64,000 nucleotides of DNA, taken from assembly GCF_011089895.1 (NCBI RefSeq), contig NZ_JAANAT010000001.1, forward strand, positions 2,232,001-2,296,000, written 5' to 3'. The notes beneath the pieces are model-generated. The model ran no database searches. It saw only the letters and a program-made list of their open reading frames with translations, and was not told the DNA's origin. Numbering within the stretch: the stretch's first letter is position 1; every line of letters begins with the position of its first letter. Made by a program: the position numbers and the translations under genes. Source of the DNA: Mucilaginibacter inviolabilis (GTDB taxonomy: Bacteria > Bacteroidota > Bacteroidia > Sphingobacteriales > Sphingobacteriaceae). Positions 61,621-64,000 of this stretch are shown here, in pieces.

Positions 61621-62273
61621 GGTGCCAAACGTACTTTTTTCCAGCTTTTTTTATCAACCTTTTTATATAGGATACGGTCGTGCAAACGGCTTGAGCGCCC
61701 CTGCCAAAACTCAACCAATTGCGGGTTTAGGATATAGCCGCCCCAAAATGATGGCTTTGGCACTTCCTTGCCTTCGTATTCGGCTTCTAATTCGCCCCAT
61801 TTTTTTTCCAATTCATCACGCCCTTCTATCTCCTGGCTTTGTGGTGAAACTATGGCCCCTATCTGGCTGCCTTTTGGCCTTGAGTGGAAATATCTTTCAG
61901 AATCTTCCTTACTTAATTTTTCTATCGTACCCTCAATACGCACCTGACGTTCCAGTTCGCCCCAAAAAAAAGTAATAGCTCCCTGAGGGTTCTTGGTTAT
62001 CTCCTTACCCTTCCTGCTTAAGTAATTGGTATAGAATATGAAACCATGCTGATTAAAGCCTTTTAACAACACGATACGAGCCGATGGTTTTCCGTTTGTA
62101 GTAGCTGTAGCCAGTGTCATGGCATTAGGCTCATGCAATTTTGCGGCTAAAGCTTCGTTAAACCATTGTTCGAACTGATTTATCGGGTCGCCTTTGGTAT
62201 CTTTTTCGGATAATGTAGCGGCAGTATAATCCTGCCTTAAATTTTGTATTTCCTGCTGATTCATTGAATGCAA
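61617..62273 (-). CDS. pdxH: Pyridoxamine 5'-phosphate oxidase
   Basis: A 218-residue FMN enzyme that oxidises PNP and PMP to pyridoxal phosphate. ARIVLLKGFNQHGFIFYTNY (FMN site), SRKGKEI, ITFFWGELERQVRIEG, PKGSQIGAIVSPQSQEI, and W(x)GGYILNP, WQGRSSRLHDRI, ending VRLAP. Length normal. The nuoC gene overlaps by 4 bp (ATGA). Confidence 0.96.
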   Translation of the reverse strand: MHSMNQQEIQNLRQDYTAATLSEKDTKGDPINQFEQWFNEALAAKLHEPNAMTLATATTNGKPSARIVLLKGFNQHGFIFYTNYLSRKGKEITKNPQGAITFFWGELERQVRIEGTIEKLSKEDSERYFHSRPKGSQIGAIVSPQSQEIEGRDELEKKWGELEAEYEGKEVPKPSFWGGYILNPQLVEFWQGRSSRLHDRILYKKVDKKSWKKVRLAP

Positions 62274-62295
62274 ACTTACAAATATAGTAGCAAGA

Positions 62296-62395
62296 TAGTA
62301 TCAAGTAGTTAGTATCAAGTATCACGACAATTTTGCAAAGCGACATTAATCGCTAAAACGGCCTCTTGATACTTGATACTAACTACTTGATACTA
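62296..62395. repeat. Perfect 29-bp inverted repeat with internal direct repeats
   Basis: 62296-62324 is the exact complement of 62367-62395, separated by 42 bp. Each arm contains TAGTATCAAGTA twice (second at 62310). It lies between divergent pdxH and YqgE genes. Confidence 0.88.
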
Positions 62396-62472
62396 AATCT
62401 TTACATAAATTTTAATTTAATAATTGAACATATTTTTATTATGCTTGTTGTAATATTTAAAAACTGAACCTT

Positions 62473-63036
62473 ATGCTTAGTCCTATTCCGGCAGCCGCTG
62501 GGCGTCTGCTCATTTCGGAGCCTTTTATGATGGATCCGAATTTTAAAAGATCGGTTATCTTACTAACAGAATACTCTGCCGACGGCGCTATGGGGTTTAT
62601 TTTAAACCATCACAGTGAATATATGCTGGGTGATGTTTTACCAGATGTTTCTTACTCTGAAATGCCGGTTTATGACGGCGGACCTGTAGCCAAAAACACC
62701 CTGCACTTTATGCACTGTTGCCCCGAAAAGATAGAGGGCGGCATTGAAATAGCCGAAGGCGTATTTTGGGGTGGCGATTTTGAACAGGCAAAAGAATTAA
62801 TATCAAATTACCAGTTAACCGAACACGAGATCAAGTTTTTTGCTGGGTACTCCGGCTGGACGTCCCAGCAACTTGATGAAGAAATACTGCAAGACAGCTG
62901 GATAGTTGCCGAGAAATTTAAATCAGAAACACTATTCTCTAATGATGAGCAAAACCTTTGGAAAGAAGTAGTTATAGGCCTGGGCCAGCGTTACGCCCAC
63001 ATTGCCAACTTCCCGGAAAATCCGGCTTTGAATTGA
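62473..63036 (+). CDS. YqgE/AlgH family protein (UPF0301)
   Basis: A 187-residue protein of DUF179: GRLLISEPFMMDPNFKRSVI, GAMGFILNHHSE, YDGGPVAKNTLHFMH, FFAGYSGWTSQQLDEEI and W(I)VAEKFKSETLFS. Function not clearly established, implicated in gene regulation in Pseudomonas. Terminator follows at 63076. Confidence 0.95.
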   Translation: MLSPIPAAAGRLLISEPFMMDPNFKRSVILLTEYSADGAMGFILNHHSEYMLGDVLPDVSYSEMPVYDGGPVAKNTLHFMHCCPEKIEGGIEIAEGVFWGGDFEQAKELISNYQLTEHEIKFFAGYSGWTSQQLDEEILQDSWIVAEKFKSETLFSNDEQNLWKEVVIGLGQRYAHIANFPENPALN

Positions 63037-63075
63037 GTTTGCAGTTAATATCGTAATAGGATTGCCTACTAAAAT

Positions 63076-63115
63076 AAACACAAACAGCGATGGTTACTCA
63101 TCGCTGTTTGTGTTT
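63076..63115. terminator. Bidirectional terminator
   Basis: Perfect 17-bp arms AAACACAAACAGCGATG and complement with a 6-nt loop, between convergent YqgE and purE genes. Confidence 0.9.
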
Positions 63116-63152
63116 AATGTTGATTGTAAACTGCCCACTGGCAACTGCCTCA

Positions 63153-63644
63153 CTACCCTTCCATTTCCTTTGCAGAATCCTCTACTTTCTTTTTAAGGTC
63201 ATCTTTAAAGCTGATGAGATTTCTAACCAGGTATTCATCAGCTGTAGATAATATCTGCGCGGCCAGTATACCGGCGTTTTTTGCCGCATTAAGGGCAACA
63301 GTAGCCACAGGGATACCATTTGGCATTTGCAATATGGATAATATCGAGTCCCAGCCATCAATGGAATTACTTGATTTTACAGGAACGCCGATTACAGGTA
63401 AATGTGTTAACGAAGCTACCATGCCCGGCAAATGCGCGGCGCCACCGGCACCGGCAATGATTACCTTAATACCACGATCGGCAGCAGCGCGGGCGTAACT
63501 GAACATCCTGTCTGGCGTACGATGTGCCGATACTACGGTGATCTCATAATCTACACCTAATTCTTTTAAAACATCGGCGGCATCCTGCATCACGCCTAAA
63601 TCGGATTTGCTGCCCATGATGATGGCTACTTTTGGCTGGCTCAT
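63153..63644 (-). CDS. purE: N5-carboxyaminoimidazole ribonucleotide mutase
   Basis: A 163-residue class I PurE that moves the carboxylate from N5-CAIR to CAIR in purine synthesis. Signature: [29 protein letters not shown] (catalytic His), and [16 protein letters not shown]. Length and motif order are typical. It follows purK on the same strand but a repeat element lies between them. Confidence 0.96.
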   Translation of the reverse strand: MSQPKVAIIMGSKSDLGVMQDAADVLKELGVDYEITVVSAHRTPDRMFSYARAAADRGIKVIIAGAGGAAHLPGMVASLTHLPVIGVPVKSSNSIDGWDSILSILQMPNGIPVATVALNAAKNAGILAAQILSTADEYLVRNLISFKDDLKKKVEDSAKEMEG

Positions 63645-63721
63645 ATTTATATTTCCTTATTAAAAACCGTCATTGAGAGGGTTATTATATTTTGTTATTC
63701 AATTATGATTACATAAAAGAA

Positions 63722-63801
63722 TTGTCATGCTGAACACAGTGAAGCATCTATTATACGATATGCATATTGGCGAATAGATCCTTCGTTCCTCAGAATGACA
63801 A
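63722..63801. repeat. TTGTCATGCTGAAC...ATGACAA inverted repeat
   Basis: Left TTGTCATGCTGAACACAGTG and the complement of the right, TTGTCATTCTGAGGAACGAAG, agree at the ends and at AGCATCTATT/AATAGATCCT near the middle. It lies in the purK-purE gap, 77 bp before purE starts. Confidence 0.8.
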
Positions 63802-63838
63802 CTTTAATTCTAATAAACTATGATCTATGAACCATCAC

Positions 63839-64000
63839 CTAACTTATCACCTTCAGCGTTTGCTGCACAAACCTTGCTTTTTCAATGGCTTTTTTCCGGT
63901 CAGAGTCAACAATGGTTACGTGACCCATTTTACGGAAAGGTTTAGTTAGGGCTTTTCCGTATAAGTGCACATATACACCTGGAGTTTTCAGTATTTTTTC
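63839..64000 (-). CDS. purK: N5-carboxyaminoimidazole ribonucleotide synthase, C-terminal end
   Basis: 53 codons and the stop of a gene that runs off the right edge. VHLYGKALTKPFRKMGHVTI is the typical C-terminal stretch of PurK, an ATP-grasp enzyme that carboxylates AIR with bicarbonate for the PurE step. Position upstream of purE on the same strand fits. Only this part is visible. Confidence 0.93.
   Translation of the reverse strand, partial: EKILKTPGVYVHLYGKALTKPFRKMGHVTIVDSDRKKAIEKARFVQQTLKVIS

Noticed and set aside
1..64000. Prophage, integrative element or transposon
   Set aside because: No integrase, transposase, portal, capsid or conjugation gene was seen; only small non-coding repeats.

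Overview
This window looks like chromosomal DNA of a member of the Bacteroidota, most likely family Sphingobacteriaceae and plausibly Mucilaginibacter or Pedobacter. That placement rests on several things seen here: a SusC/SusD pair, an AraC regulator near it, a Reg_prop/Y_Y_Y sensor kinase, MacB-like permeases, a BlaI/M56 pair with a SusC-plug-like tail, families such as DUF6526, DUF6252 and DUF3892, promoter -7 boxes of the TAnnTTTG type, and small intergenic repeats that I remember as common in this group. No tRNA, rRNA, CRISPR array, integrase, transposase or phage gene was found.

Layout. 1-9.6 kb: 5' part of a secreted GH29 alpha-L-fucosidase, a CDF metal transporter, lipoproteins, a Pro-rich secreted protein, ppnP, YbjQ, a Tat-exported hydroxypyruvate-isomerase-like protein followed by an M28 peptidase, and a GNAT. 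9.6-21.5 kb: DUF3892, CYTH, methyltransferase, nitrilase, AraC, a 906-residue macroglobulin/plug protein, small membrane proteins, an aldo-keto reductase, YciI and VOC proteins. 21.8-31.2 kb: galK, a SpoU rRNA/tRNA methylase, a quinone reductase, a YdeI protein, ppc and a FUSC transporter. Several intergenic repeats cluster between 23.0 and 26.2 kb. 31.2-41.8 kb: a minus-strand block of sensor kinase, response regulator, VOC protein, AraC regulator, SusC and SusD, with no degradative enzyme in it. 41.9-44.7 kb: an NTF2-like secreted protein divergent from an AraC regulator, with two sets of about 21-22 bp direct repeats between them, followed by a DUF983 protein. 44.9-55 kb: ABC exporter, HAD phosphatase, c-type cytochrome, SDR, MacB-like permease, and the BlaI/M56 operon behind a double operator. 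55-64 kb: topoisomerase IB bracketed by two related repeat elements, aldo-keto reductase, OmpW-like barrel, YceI, threonine aldolase, a pdxH-nuoC pair, YqgE, purE and the end of purK.

Most genes are ordinary housekeeping or envelope functions. The more unusual content is between the genes: at least ten long inverted or interspersed repeats of several sequence families, some with compensatory base changes, some supplying stop codons to the neighbouring genes, and one pair flanking topoisomerase IB. Two intergenic regions carry well-formed candidate operators, for AraC at 42.4-42.7 kb and BlaI at 52.86-52.90 kb. A 54-residue Cys/His-containing secreted peptide at 31.27-31.44 kb is too short for ordinary ORF cut-offs. 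All family assignments were made by reading the translations; no database search was run.
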